Shown: positions 51,303 through 61,425, numbered from the stretch's first letter. The stretch: DNA of 64,000 nt from Clostridiales bacterium (GCA_003525075.1 DQFO01000014.1:1-64000); one strand, 5' to 3'. Translations and numbers: made by a program. The notes: a model not told the origin generated them from the sequence alone.

Positions 51303-52838
51303 TTAAAAATATTTTTTGTAACATACATTCATATCAACATACCCATTTATTCCATCTATTTGTGCCTTGTCTGTAAATTGCCATATATCATAAGTTTTTG
51401 AATATTTATCCAAATCACTTGGAATTTGGCCATTATTATTTGTTCCATAGTCTGCTCCCCATAAAGAATAATCAGCTGGTAGTCTTAATATTTCCATATA
51501 ATTATTTAACCAATATGAATATGAATAAACGCCAACTTCATATCCTGCATTTTTCATTGTCTCACAAAATGCAATGGTAATATCTGTTATTGTTTTTTTT
51601 CCATAACTAATTTGGCTGTCTTCTTCTATATCATAAAAAATTGGTAATTCAAAACTAGAATTTCCACTTGATTTTAGATATTTAATTAATTCATTTGCTT
51701 CTAATTTTGCATCTTCTACATTTTTAGCATAAGAATATAAATAAATTCCTAAAGGAATTTTATTTTGCTTTGCTAATTTATAATTTTTTTCAAACTTTGA
51801 GTCAACTATAAATCTTTGATTATTTTCACTATACCACCCAATTTTTGTAATCATAAAATCTATTTTTTTGCTTGCTACTAATTTTTCATAATTAATATCA
51901 CCTTGCCAATGTGATACATCTATTCCTATATAATGTTTTTTATATTTACTTACAATTCTTATTTTTATTCCTTCTATTCTTAATCCTTTTCCCACTGTTC
52001 CTGCCATTTCTCCATCTCTATACCAATTTGTCCAGCCAATATCTTGTATATGTACTTTATATTCTATGGTATAATCTTCTAAATTTTCTAATTCTATTTG
52101 TATTGCTTCTATTCTTTTAGATTGTCCTTCTGTTCCTGCTACTTGTCCATCACTTTTCCAATCTTGCCAACCTATGTCCTGAATATGTACTTTATATCTC
52201 ATTTTGGCACCATCTGGAGCATTTGAAAAGCCTATCTGAATCGCTTCCATTCTTTTAGATTGTCCTTCTGTTCCTGCAGTTTCTCCATCATATCTCCAAT
52301 TTTGCCACCCTACATCTTCTACATGTGATATATATGCTACTTTAAATACTGATTTATCAACTAATTTTATTTCAATTGCTTCTACTCTTTTGGATTGCCC
52401 TTCTGTTCCTGCTACTTCTCCATCATATTTCCATTCTTGCCATCCTATGTCTTGGATATGTACTCTATACATTATTGAATATTCTTCACTATATTCGAGT
52501 TCTATTTTTATTGCTTCCAACCTCTTAGATTGACTTTCTGTCCCAGTTAATTCCCCATTATATTTCCAGTTTTGCCAACCTATATCTTCTATATGTGTTT
52601 GATATTTTATTTTTATATTTTCTAAATTTTTTAGTTCTATTTTTATTGCTTCTAATCTTTTTGATTGTCCCTCTGTTCCTGCTATTTCTCCGTCTTTAAC
52701 TTGTGTCTGCCAGCCTATATCTTGTACATGTGTCTGATATTTTACACTAGCACTTTCTTTTGCTTTTACTTTATTTGGAATTATAAAACTAATCAATAAA
52801 AATGCACAAATTACTATTATTTTTTTTCTTTTTGTCAT
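51303..52838 (-). CDS. GH25 lysozyme with six N-terminal ChW repeats
   Basis: The 511-residue protein has a signal peptide (1-26), six ChW (clostridial hydrophobic, conserved Trp) repeats of about 43 residues (about 30-295), each with the pattern HxxDxGWQxW..DG..AGTEGQSKRxEAI, and a GH25 muramidase domain (about 300-511) with YIGIDVSHWQGDI, LPIFYDIEED and YDIWQFTD. GH25 enzymes cut the MurNAc-GlcNAc bond. ChW repeats are thought to bind the surface or substrate. The sixth repeat is degenerate (GTVGKGLRIEG). A paralogous array is in the M14 gene at 53769-55703. Confidence 0.93.
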   Translation of the reverse strand: MTKRKKIIVICAFLLISFIIPNKVKAKESASVKYQTHVQDIGWQTQVKDGEIAGTEGQSKRLEAIKIELKNLENIKIKYQTHIEDIGWQNWKYNGELTGTESQSKRLEAIKIELEYSEEYSIMYRVHIQDIGWQEWKYDGEVAGTEGQSKRVEAIEIKLVDKSVFKVAYISHVEDVGWQNWRYDGETAGTEGQSKRMEAIQIGFSNAPDGAKMRYKVHIQDIGWQDWKSDGQVAGTEGQSKRIEAIQIELENLEDYTIEYKVHIQDIGWTNWYRDGEMAGTVGKGLRIEGIKIRIVSKYKKHYIGIDVSHWQGDINYEKLVASKKIDFMITKIGWYSENNQRFIVDSKFEKNYKLAKQNKIPLGIYLYSYAKNVEDAKLEANELIKYLKSSGNSSFELPIFYDIEEDSQISYGKKTITDITIAFCETMKNAGYEVGVYSYSYWLNNYMEILRLPADYSLWGADYGTNNNGQIPSDLDKYSKTYDIWQFTDKAQIDGINGYVDMNVCYKKYF

Positions 52839-52856
52839 CTTTCACCTCCTGTTTTT

Positions 52857-52885
52857 ATTATATAATAGTCTTTTTGTGCATTCAA
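52857..52885 (-). promoter_or_regulatory. Promoter of the GH25/ChW gene
   Basis: TTGAAT, a 17-base spacer and TATAAT are read on the minus strand about 20 bases before the start; AGGAGGTG follows. Confidence 0.6.
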
Positions 52886-52903
52886 TGTAAAATCTTGGCA
52901 CTC

Positions 52904-53728
52904 TTAAAACAATTCAATTACACTTTCGATAATCTCTTTAACTGTTAATTGATTGTTTTGGTTTTCAGTTATAAAAATAATCTTTTTGTCACCATCTTCA
53001 AAATATTGATATGTTTGATATTCGTCCATATCTTCAAAATTATAATCTAATATTTCTCCTGTTATTTCATCTACAATATAACATGTGCTTGATATATCAA
53101 TAATATATAATTTATTGCCATTTATTATTTCTTCTATTTTTTTATCATACTCATTTTGATTTTTCTTATTTTTGATTTTTAAATATCCATTTTCATTTAT
53201 TTCATATTTAGATTTTGTTACTGAAGAAATATATTTCAAAAACTCAGACTGACTTTCACTTTTTATCCATATACCAGCATATTTAGGATGATTTTTTTCT
53301 AATAAATCATCTAATTCTTCTTTTTTTGGTACTTTATTTTTTATCATTCCTGCAAATGCTACTTTGTATTTTACACTTGATTTTATTGTTGCAATTTTTA
53401 CACTGTCTTCTCCTTCTTGAATTTCATACAAATCATAATCTCCTTGCTTTCCTGTTTCTTCAATTATTTCTGTTTTCTCTTCATCTGATATTTGGCTTTC
53501 TTTTTGTGTTGATGTAGTAATTTGTATCTCTTTTTCTACATTTTCTGTATTTTCTGTATTTTCTTTATTATCATCACTTTTTTCTTCTTGTTTTATATTT
53601 TCACTAGAATTATTATTATCATTTTCTTTTGGATTATTTTCTTTTCTTACAGTACATATTACAATAACATTAATTATTAATATACAAATTGTTATACATA
53701 TAATTACTTTTTTTCTATTTATCTTCAT
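52904..53728 (-). CDS. Hypothetical membrane-anchored protein (274 aa)
   Basis: I do not recognise the family. One N-terminal helix (about 8-27) is followed by a very acidic, Asn/Glu/Lys-rich spacer (about 30-90) and a folded-looking domain (about 95-274) ending LTVKEIIESVIELF. The domain mixes beta (YKVAFAGMIKNKVPK, IDISSTCYIVDEITG) and helix. The layout suggests an extracellular domain on a stalk. It lies between two ChW-repeat enzymes, so a role with them in wall turnover or adhesion is possible. Confidence 0.75.
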   Translation of the reverse strand: MKINRKKVIICITICILIINVIVICTVRKENNPKENDNNNSSENIKQEEKSDDNKENTENTENVEKEIQITTSTQKESQISDEEKTEIIEETGKQGDYDLYEIQEGEDSVKIATIKSSVKYKVAFAGMIKNKVPKKEELDDLLEKNHPKYAGIWIKSESQSEFLKYISSVTKSKYEINENGYLKIKNKKNQNEYDKKIEEIINGNKLYIIDISSTCYIVDEITGEILDYNFEDMDEYQTYQYFEDGDKKIIFITENQNNQLTVKEIIESVIELF

Positions 53729-53738
53729 TTTACAATTA

Positions 53739-53762
53739 AAAGGGCTATTTTACTAACCCTTT
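53739..53762 (-). terminator. Putative terminator after the ChW/M14 gene
   Basis: AAAGGGTTA and TAGCCCTTT pair with one G-U around GTAAAA, followed by TTTAATTG. It overlaps the ribosome-binding region of the next gene, so it may be partial. Confidence 0.5.
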
Positions 53763-53768
53763 CCTTTC

Positions 53769-55703
53769 TTAAATAATTTTTTCTAACATTTTCATTGTTG
53801 CATATATATATCTATTTGAAAAATCTTTATCTATTACTGATTGATGATTTTTCACACCATCTCTTGGAAGTTCTATTAATGCTGTTTTAGCTGGTCTTCC
53901 TTGTGAACCTAAATAAGTTCTTCCCCAACTAATCATATATCCAGAACCATATCTTCCAACAGATCTTTTATTATTTTCAGGAAATTGTTGTTCATAATAA
54001 GAACAAATATTTTCATCACCTATTAATTGTTGTGTCCAACCATGTAAATCAACTAATATTGTTTGTCCATCTTTTGATTTATTTTTTAACATAAAATCTC
54101 TTAATGCTTGTGCTTCATAAGCTTGGAAACCTATATCTCCATTATAATTTCTATCAGATGTAAATTTTTCATATGTACTTCCAATCTGCCAGCATCTATT
54201 TAGGTCTATTCCTTTATTTTGTGGTGCTTGACTATATAATGTTGTTCTTCCAGGTCCATTATTTGTGCTTCCTTCTTGTAATCCATCTTGATTTACTCCT
54301 GGGAAAATATATATTGTCCATTTTTTAGCTAAATCATAATCTTTGTCTTCTAAAAGCTTATTATAAAAATTGTTTGCTATTTCAATAAGTTCATATCCAT
54401 CTTTATCCCATTTATCTTCATATCCATGTATTGCAAATGTTGCAAAAAACACATTTTTTCCTGTACCATATTTTAAATATTTTAATTCACTTCCACCTTT
54501 ATCAGCCACATTTAGACCTGTTTTTCCATATGTTCCTTCTTGTCGTTCAAATTTAGGCTCTTCTTGTAAATCTGAATCATTTTCTTTTGAAATAATTCTT
54601 ATTTGAATTGCTTCTAATCTTTTTGATTGCCCTTCTGTACCAGATGTTTTTCCATCTTTTACCCAATCTTGCCAGCCTATATCTTGTACATGTACTCTAT
54701 ATTCAATTGAATAATCTTGTGTATTTTCAAGTTTTATTTGAATTGCCTCTAGTCTTTTTGACTGACCTTCTGTTCCTGCCATTTCTTCACTGTCTTTCCA
54801 ATCTTGCCAACCTATATCTTGAATGTGCACTCTATATTTTAATTTTAGATTTTTTATATTTGTTAATAATTCAATTTTAATTGCTTCTAATCTTTTTGAC
54901 TGACCTTCTGTTCCTGCTATTTTTTCTTCTGCTTTCCAATTTTGCCATCCTATATCTTGCACATGTACACTATAATTTACTGATATACTTGTTTGTTTCT
55001 CAACTATTTTTATTTGAATTGCTTCAAGCCTTTTTGATTGTCCTTCTGTTCCTGCTTTTTCTCCATCATATCTCCAATCTTGCCAGCCTATATCTTGGAT
55101 ATGTACTCTATACATTATTGAATATTTATCACTTTCTTCTAGTTCAATCTTTATTGCTTCTAATCTTTTAGATTGTCCCTCTGTTCCAGCTAATGTTCCA
55201 TCATATTTCCAATCTTGCCAACCTATGTCTTGGATATGTGTTTGATATTTTATTTTTACACCACTTAAATCTTTTAAAGTAATTTTTATTGCTTCAAGTC
55301 TTTTGGCTTGTCCTTCTGTCCCTGCCATTTCTCCATCTTTAACCTGATTTTGCCAACCTATATCTTGTATATGTGTTGTATAACAAATACTTGGTTCTTT
55401 TTTTGGTTCTTCATCTGGCTTTTCTTCTATTTCACTTGTAGATTCTGTTTTTGGCAATTCTGTAGTTTCATTTGAGGTTACTTCTGCTGGTTTTTCTATA
55501 GTTTCAAGTCCAGATTGTTCTACAGGTTCTTCTGTAACTTCTTTTTTTTCTTTATCCAATGACTCTTCAACATTTTCATCTTTCTTTTCTTCAACAGCTT
55601 CACTCAATTCTTTTGTTGTTTTACTTTCTTCTGCATATATTTGAGGAATACTAATAATTAAACATGTTAGAATACAAAAAAATACTTTTATTATTTTCTT
55701 CAT
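53769..55703 (-). CDS. M14 zinc carboxypeptidase-like protein with six ChW repeats
   Basis: The 644-residue protein has a signal peptide (1-24), an acidic Glu/Pro/Thr spacer (about 25-105), six ChW repeats (about 106-380) of the pattern HIQDIGWQ.W...AGTEGQSKRLEAI, and a C-terminal M14 peptidase domain (about 400-644). Zinc-site residues are seen as HGYE (His, Glu), IDLNRCW (Asn-Arg substrate site) and VDLHGW (His), with a probable catalytic Glu in ALIELPRDG. Related M14 enzymes cut gamma-D-Glu-diaminopimelate or C-terminal amino acids in wall peptides. The ChW array is paralogous to that of the GH25 gene. Confidence 0.9.
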   Translation of the reverse strand: MKKIIKVFFCILTCLIISIPQIYAEESKTTKELSEAVEEKKDENVEESLDKEKKEVTEEPVEQSGLETIEKPAEVTSNETTELPKTESTSEIEEKPDEEPKKEPSICYTTHIQDIGWQNQVKDGEMAGTEGQAKRLEAIKITLKDLSGVKIKYQTHIQDIGWQDWKYDGTLAGTEGQSKRLEAIKIELEESDKYSIMYRVHIQDIGWQDWRYDGEKAGTEGQSKRLEAIQIKIVEKQTSISVNYSVHVQDIGWQNWKAEEKIAGTEGQSKRLEAIKIELLTNIKNLKLKYRVHIQDIGWQDWKDSEEMAGTEGQSKRLEAIQIKLENTQDYSIEYRVHVQDIGWQDWVKDGKTSGTEGQSKRLEAIQIRIISKENDSDLQEEPKFERQEGTYGKTGLNVADKGGSELKYLKYGTGKNVFFATFAIHGYEDKWDKDGYELIEIANNFYNKLLEDKDYDLAKKWTIYIFPGVNQDGLQEGSTNNGPGRTTLYSQAPQNKGIDLNRCWQIGSTYEKFTSDRNYNGDIGFQAYEAQALRDFMLKNKSKDGQTILVDLHGWTQQLIGDENICSYYEQQFPENNKRSVGRYGSGYMISWGRTYLGSQGRPAKTALIELPRDGVKNHQSVIDKDFSNRYIYATMKMLEKII

Positions 55704-55721
55704 TTTTAATTTTTCCTTTCT

Positions 55722-56699
55722 TTATAATATGCTATATACATATACTAAAACTTTTCCTAATCCTACTTTATTAGCAATTGACATTGTTATAACAATTAAT
55801 CTAATACTAAATAATTCTCCTTTTGGTTTCCACAATCTTACAACTTTATTCTTTTTATAATTAGGAAACTTTTGCTTTAACCAGTTAAACAATTTATCAT
55901 ATTCTTTGCTAATTGTTTTGTAATCTAATTTTTTTGTTGAAAATAATATAAGCCAAATTATATATTTTATAAAATGAGCTTCAATCATCTCATAATTCTT
56001 TTCTAATATTCCATTTTCTTTTAACATATTATAACAAGAATCTATTAATTCAAAAACTTGTAATTGTGTTATATTTTTTTGAATAGTATTTGAGACACTT
56101 TTAGTATTAAAAAACCAATTATATCCAACATAATCAATTGATTTTACATTTCCTAATAATAAAGCTTTTAAGTTAAAATACATGTCTTCTCCTAAATTAT
56201 TTTCCAGAAAAGTAATATCATTTTGTATTAAATATTGTGTTCTATATATTTTAGCCCAAGGAGCCATTATCATATATTTTGACCATTCTCCATCATTCAA
56301 TTTCAATGTTTTTAAAATTTTACCTGTTTCTGTTATTCTCCTATATCCACCAATAACTGCATCACAATCATCTTTTTCAATCTCTTTTACAAATGTTTCT
56401 ATATAATCTTTATCTAAATAATCATCATTATCCATAAACATAATATACTTTCCTGTAGCTCTTTTAATACTTTCATTTCTAGTTCTTGCAACACCTTTGT
56501 TCTCTTGTTCAATTGCAGTAATTTTATTAGGATATTTTTCTTTATATTCATTTATAATTTGTTGAGAATTATCTTTTGAACCATCATTTACAATTAAAAT
56601 ATCATAATCATGATATGTTTGATTTAAAATACTTTCTATACATTTTCCTATGTATTCTGCTGAATTATAAACAGGTATAATTATTGTTACTTTACTCAT
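55722..56699 (-). CDS. Glycosyltransferase family 2
   Basis: The 325-residue GT2 has VTIIIPVYNSAEYIGKCIE, ILIVNDGSKDNSQ and FMDNDDYLDKDY. It lacks strong membrane helices, apart from a weakly hydrophobic C-terminus. Its start overlaps the end of the flippase gene by 8 bases (ATG inside), so they are translationally coupled. It is part of the long minus-strand polysaccharide operon. Confidence 0.88.
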   Translation of the reverse strand: MSKVTIIIPVYNSAEYIGKCIESILNQTYHDYDILIVNDGSKDNSQQIINEYKEKYPNKITAIEQENKGVARTRNESIKRATGKYIMFMDNDDYLDKDYIETFVKEIEKDDCDAVIGGYRRITETGKILKTLKLNDGEWSKYMIMAPWAKIYRTQYLIQNDITFLENNLGEDMYFNLKALLLGNVKSIDYVGYNWFFNTKSVSNTIQKNITQLQVFELIDSCYNMLKENGILEKNYEMIEAHFIKYIIWLILFSTKKLDYKTISKEYDKLFNWLKQKFPNYKKNKVVRLWKPKGELFSIRLIVITMSIANKVGLGKVLVYVYSIL

Positions 56700-57942
56700 T
56701 TTCTTCCTCTTTATTAAAGATTTTTCTTAATTTTATATTTGTATATGTTGTGTAAATTATAAATTGTAATGCCATTATTGCAAAATATGCTATTACAGCC
56801 CCATTCATTTCTTTTTGTTTTGTTAATATATTTGAGCATACAATTGCAAATAGAGATATAATTATATATGCTATAAATTGTGAAAATGTTTCTCTTACAG
56901 CTGTTAATACTGATGAATATATTACTCCTATTGTATATAATGTTGCTGATATTATAATAATCAACAAACCTATTCTATATACTTTTAAATCAATTCCATA
57001 CACTAATCCCAAAACTTCTGGCCCTAAGAAATATGCTAATAATGATGATATAATTCCAAATGCTACTATCATAAATATTAATTTTAGAATAAGTTTATTT
57101 AAATTTTTCAAATCTCTATTTTTATACAATTCCACTATTTTATTCAAATAAGGATGTATCAAAAATTGTGCAACTAATCCTATAACTGTTGCAGGCATTA
57201 CTATAATTCCAAATATTGTTTGATAATTTTCTGCTAAAAAACTATCAATTGCATATTTGGGTGCATTTAATATATATACTCCTAAAAATGATATTGCAAA
57301 TGTAAAAAATCCTGATTTGAATATTTTTAAAATATTTTCTTTTTTTACTTTTGTCTTTAAATCCACAAATTTTAATACATTTTTAAAATCAAAAACTATT
57401 AATATGATTATATTAACAAGTATTATTGATATTGTAGATATAATCATATTTTTTGTAATATAGTCTATTATAAAAAATAATATTACTGAAAATAATGCTT
57501 TCATAAAAAATGATTTTCCTACAATTTCTAGTCTATCATTTTTTTGCAATATTCCATATAAAACATCACTAAATGCTTCTAATGCTTTATATAAAGTAAG
57601 TAATAAAAACATTGTTGATTTATATAAATTATATCCTCTTATTACTGAAAATAATATAACAAGTATTAACATCAATATTGTACTTATTGATCTATTTACT
57701 ATAAATTCCTTATCTGTTATTTCTTTATTTAATTCTGTTACTTGATAAATTCTTCCAGCATATACTCCAACAAAATATATTATACATGCTGTTGAAAAAG
57801 CAATTGTAAATATTCCAGCTTGATCTACTCCATTTAATCTTGTAACTATTATCATGAAAAATAATGAATTAAATGCATTTAATCCTGTTCCTAAAACATT
57901 CCATATAAAGTTTTTTCTAAATTGTACATTTTCTTTTTCCAT
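56692..57942 (-). CDS. Polysaccharide flippase (Wzx/MATE-like)
   Basis: The 416-residue protein has about 12 hydrophobic segments and matches the RfbX/Wzx group (LNAFNSLFFMIIVTRLNGVDQAG at the start, shortened here to VTRLNGVDQAGIFTIAF). It would flip lipid-linked oligosaccharide to the outside, between the cytoplasmic GT2 enzymes and the extracellular transferases. No Wzy-like polymerase was firmly identified, although the large membrane proteins upstream could include one. Confidence 0.87.
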   Translation of the reverse strand: MEKENVQFRKNFIWNVLGTGLNAFNSLFFMIIVTRLNGVDQAGIFTIAFSTACIIYFVGVYAGRIYQVTELNKEITDKEFIVNRSISTILMLILVILFSVIRGYNLYKSTMFLLLTLYKALEAFSDVLYGILQKNDRLEIVGKSFFMKALFSVILFFIIDYITKNMIISTISIILVNIIILIVFDFKNVLKFVDLKTKVKKENILKIFKSGFFTFAISFLGVYILNAPKYAIDSFLAENYQTIFGIIVMPATVIGLVAQFLIHPYLNKIVELYKNRDLKNLNKLILKLIFMIVAFGIISSLLAYFLGPEVLGLVYGIDLKVYRIGLLIIIISATLYTIGVIYSSVLTAVRETFSQFIAYIIISLFAIVCSNILTKQKEMNGAVIAYFAIMALQFIIYTTYTNIKLRKIFNKEEENE

Positions 57943-57976
57943 TTTTAGTATTTTCCTTCCTACGGCTTGTATCTTG

Positions 57977-59014
57977 TTAAAATTTGATATCTATTTTTAG
58001 TTTATCTACTAAGAAACGATATGTATTAATATATATCATAGGTAATTTCATTTTATATAATAATGCTACTCCCCATAATGCTATATGTTTGAATCCTCTT
58101 TTTATTGAATATCCAAATTTTAAAAATGGTGATTTTCTCCAATTTTCAAAATTTGTGTCTAAATAGCTTATCGTTTCTTTTAACATATCTTTCATATTTA
58201 CTGTTTTATCATATGAAACTCTATACATTACAGATGTTCCTAAATGAAGAAATGCAAATGTATCTAAAATATATTTCATTTCTTCATATTTATTTGTTTG
58301 TATATATAATTTTTTTACTTCTAATAAATATCTCTTCAAATTCTCAACATCTTGCTTATTTACTGTGTGTATTTGTGAATCATATCTTAAGTAGTAATGA
58401 TATAATACTTCTGGTTCAAATGCAATTTTATTCATTCTAGTATAACAACTAGCTAAAAACATTGCATCATTAAATCCTCTAAATGATAAAAATCTTAAGT
58501 CTTGTACCTTTTCTCTTTTATATATTTTGTTCCAAGGTGCTGGATTTATAAATAATGTAAAATCATTTTTTCCATCAATTGTTTTTACAACTCGTCCAAA
58601 GTTTGTCATATTTTGTGAAACAACTTTATTTGTATTTAAATCTATTCTTTCAAATCCACATACTGCCATATCTGCATCATTTTCTTTTGCTACATTATAC
58701 AATTTTTCAGCCCATGTTTTTTCTACATAATCATCTGTATCTACAAAAGTTACATATTCACCTGTTGCTCTTTCAAGCCCATAATTTCTTGTTGTAAATT
58801 CTCCTCCATTTGTTTTATGAAATGCTTTTACTTTATTGGGATATTTTTTTGCATATTCATCTATTATTTGTGGTGCAGAATCTGTTGAACCATCATCTAC
58901 ACATAATATTTCAATCTCTTGTAAAGTCTGATTTACAAGTGCATCTAAACATCTTGGTAAATATTTTTCTAAATTATATACAGCTGCTACAATTGATAAT
59001 TTATAATTACTCAT
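57977..59014 (-). CDS. Glycosyltransferase family 2
   Basis: The 345-residue GT2 has LSIVAAVYNLEKYLPRCLD, ILCVDDGSTDSAPQ and FVDTDDYVEKTW (DxD). The C-terminal 100 residues contain a weak hydrophobic stretch (KHIALWGVALLYKM). It overlaps the GtrA-fusion gene by 8 bases, consistent with one operon. The sugar is unknown. Confidence 0.88.
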   Translation of the reverse strand: MSNYKLSIVAAVYNLEKYLPRCLDALVNQTLQEIEILCVDDGSTDSAPQIIDEYAKKYPNKVKAFHKTNGGEFTTRNYGLERATGEYVTFVDTDDYVEKTWAEKLYNVAKENDADMAVCGFERIDLNTNKVVSQNMTNFGRVVKTIDGKNDFTLFINPAPWNKIYKREKVQDLRFLSFRGFNDAMFLASCYTRMNKIAFEPEVLYHYYLRYDSQIHTVNKQDVENLKRYLLEVKKLYIQTNKYEEMKYILDTFAFLHLGTSVMYRVSYDKTVNMKDMLKETISYLDTNFENWRKSPFLKFGYSIKRGFKHIALWGVALLYKMKLPMIYINTYRFLVDKLKIDIKF

Positions 59015-61037
59015 TTTCGTTTTCTCCCTTGCTAGATATCATTTTTTGCTTTTTTCTTATAATTTCCTCTAGCTTTTCAAAACTATTTATTAATCCATAT
59101 ATTCCAACTATTATAAAAATTGGAATGTGATTTACTAAATATCTAGATCTTCCTTCAAATAATAATAAAAACAATACTATACCTATAATTGTAATTTTGG
59201 ATATTATCAAATAATCGTTTTCATCTTTTTTTGTATATGAGCAAACTAATCCTAATAATATTACTAGCCAAACTGTTTGAAATACATTAGCAGTTATCTT
59301 TTGATATTTATTAGTTCTATTATTTATTAATTGTTGTAATAAAACTCCTAATTTAGTTTTATTATAATGTTCTGATGTCCAAAAAGATCCTTCTTGTCCA
59401 AAGAAAAATGTTCCATCCGCTAAAATCCAATTTCCTTTATTATATAGAAATTTCATATATCCAGTTAATTTATAATCTTTTAACCTTTGTTTGACTGTTT
59501 CTAAATTTTCTTTTACCTTTGCATTCTTTCCATCATTTTCCATGGTTGTTATTACATCTTCATCATTATATGTTCCATAAAGCATTCTATTTTTTACAGG
59601 TAAATCAGTTCCACTATCAACTTCTTTTAAACCAATTTTTAAGAAGTGTGTCATAGGCATTTCATATTCTTCATAATCCTCTTCTCTTATCATGTTTCCT
59701 AAATTTTTATTTTTTATATATGAATACGACATATATGAAATCATACATCCAATTGCAAATAATGATATTATATTAATAAGATTTATCATTTTTATTTTTT
59801 TACATCTTAGTATTTCTACAATACATATTGCTATAACAACTATAACTATTGTTGGTTTTATATGATATCCTAATATTGTAAGCATTCCTTCTAATATTGT
59901 AAAAAAAGCTTTCTTCGTTTCATTCTTCTCTTCTTTTATTTTTATGTATAAATAAAATATAAGTATTGGAAATACCATACTTATAGTATCTGTATATGGT
60001 ATTATAATATATGGTAAAAACATTATTAATGGTATTATAAATAAACTTGAAAAATAACAAATTTTGTTTCCAAATAATTTTTTACATACTTTAAATGTTA
60101 AAATTGCTGATATATCCACTATTATTATATTAAATATGATTGTAAATAAATATGCTTGTTCTATTGTTGGTGTACCAAATAAACTAATAAATCTTATTAT
60201 ATATGTAGCAATTAATAACATTCCTATATTATTAGGACATCTTGAAAAATAATAAGTATTTATATCATTATTAATTACTAATTCATAGGCATTTTCCATA
60301 ACTATTCCACAATCCCAACCACAAATTGCAAATGTTAATATAGCAAAAACAATCTGTAATATAAATATTATTACTATAAACATCACAAATTGAAACTTTG
60401 TAGGCTCCTTTTTAAATTCAGTTTTCTGAATTTTTTTATATGCTATATATATTAAGATATATGATACTACTAACAATACACTCATACATAAAACACTATA
60501 ATTAATTTGTGTAGTTCTATTAAAAAATATTGTATTTAATAATGCAATTAAAAATACTATAGAAAAACAAATTGTCATTAATTTTATTAACTTACTTCTT
60601 ATCTCCATTTTTGACTGACTTTTTTTTTTAAATACTATTAATTTGCTTAATATATAATTCATTACAATTACAACTACTTGTGATACTAGTTTCATAATTT
60701 TATCATTAAATTTTAACGTTGTTACCCCAACGCACATTATCACCATATCCATTAATAATGTAGCTATTCTTGAAGTTACAAATTTAGTTGCTTCTTTTAT
60801 TTTATTTTCTTCATTACTTTCAAATACAAATTTTCTATTTGTGATATATGCAAATGCAACACTTATAATCCAAGAAATTACATTAGCACTTTGTAATTGA
60901 ATAGCATTATCTGGATCTAAAACTGTGAAAACACATATATAATATGTTACTAATGATACAACTGTTGTTAACACCCCAAATATTAGGTAATTTATTATTT
61001 CTTTATATTTTTGATATAATTCTTTTATTTTGCTCAT
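59007..61037 (-). CDS. GtrA-domain fusion to a polytopic GT-C-like membrane protein
   Basis: The 676-residue protein has an N-terminal GtrA-like domain (about 12-140) with four helices (INYLIFGVLTTVVSLVTYYI, ISVAFAYITNRKFVFES) and a C-terminal polytopic part (about 155-660) with about ten helices, resembling GT-C family membrane transferases; DCGIVMENAYELV after the second helix of this part is a candidate acidic active-site loop. GtrA flips polyprenyl-phosphate glucose in GtrABC systems and GtrC transfers it, so the fusion joins both steps. The cluster also contains a DPM1/GtrB-like GT2 at 61426. The GT-C call is an inference from topology and motif. Confidence 0.78.
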   Translation of the reverse strand: MSKIKELYQKYKEIINYLIFGVLTTVVSLVTYYICVFTVLDPDNAIQLQSANVISWIISVAFAYITNRKFVFESNEENKIKEATKFVTSRIATLLMDMVIMCVGVTTLKFNDKIMKLVSQVVVIVMNYILSKLIVFKKKSQSKMEIRSKLIKLMTICFSIVFLIALLNTIFFNRTTQINYSVLCMSVLLVVSYILIYIAYKKIQKTEFKKEPTKFQFVMFIVIIFILQIVFAILTFAICGWDCGIVMENAYELVINNDINTYYFSRCPNNIGMLLIATYIIRFISLFGTPTIEQAYLFTIIFNIIIVDISAILTFKVCKKLFGNKICYFSSLFIIPLIMFLPYIIIPYTDTISMVFPILIFYLYIKIKEEKNETKKAFFTILEGMLTILGYHIKPTIVIVVIAICIVEILRCKKIKMINLINIISLFAIGCMISYMSYSYIKNKNLGNMIREEDYEEYEMPMTHFLKIGLKEVDSGTDLPVKNRMLYGTYNDEDVITTMENDGKNAKVKENLETVKQRLKDYKLTGYMKFLYNKGNWILADGTFFFGQEGSFWTSEHYNKTKLGVLLQQLINNRTNKYQKITANVFQTVWLVILLGLVCSYTKKDENDYLIISKITIIGIVLFLLLFEGRSRYLVNHIPIFIIVGIYGLINSFEKLEEIIRKKQKMISSKGENENE

Positions 61038-61064
61038 TTTTTATTACATTCCTTTATTTGGTAA

Positions 61065-61412
61065 TTATTTATTTGAATATTTCTCTTCTTTTTCTTTTAA
61101 TGCAATATAATGGTCTAAATCTTTTATTTTTTCATTTAATGATGTTATATGAATATTATCTATAAATATTTGCATTAGTAAAAATGCTATCATTACTAAA
61201 AATATAAAATTTACAGGTGCTACAAAGCCTAATTTTTCTGATATCCATACAACTACATTTGGAAATATGCTCATTAATATTAAGATTATACATCCCAACA
61301 TCCATGTTACTGAATTTTCTATTTTTAATTGTGATTTTTTTATTTTTGTTATGCACAAATAAAATGCTATAAATGAACTTATTATTAATATTACTCTTAA
61401 TGTTACTGACAT
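61065..61412 (-). CDS. DUF2304 family membrane protein
   Basis: The 115-residue protein has three membrane helices (about 5-24, 33-53, 68-90) and a charged C-terminus (EKIKDLDHYIALKEKEEKYSNK cut to LKEKEEKYSNK). DUF2304 proteins are usually found directly beside DPM1-like GT2 genes in surface-polysaccharide clusters, as here. The function is unknown; an accessory role to the glycosyltransferase is inferred. A second reading frame over the same region (88 aa) is a shadow. Confidence 0.82.
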   Translation of the reverse strand: MSVTLRVILIISSFIAFYLCITKIKKSQLKIENSVTWMLGCIILILMSIFPNVVVWISEKLGFVAPVNFIFLVMIAFLLMQIFIDNIHITSLNEKIKDLDHYIALKEKEEKYSNK

Positions 61413-61425
61413 TAATTTTCACCTC

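Noticed and set aside
51900..55350. CRISPR-like regularly spaced repeats
   Set aside because: Spacing of about 130 bases is in frame and encodes ChW protein repeats; there are no identical short repeats with unique spacers and no cas genes.
61156..61422. 88-residue minus-strand frame overlapping DUF2304
   Set aside because: It is an alternative frame over a gene with clear membrane helices and DUF2304 features, and lacks its own site or motif.
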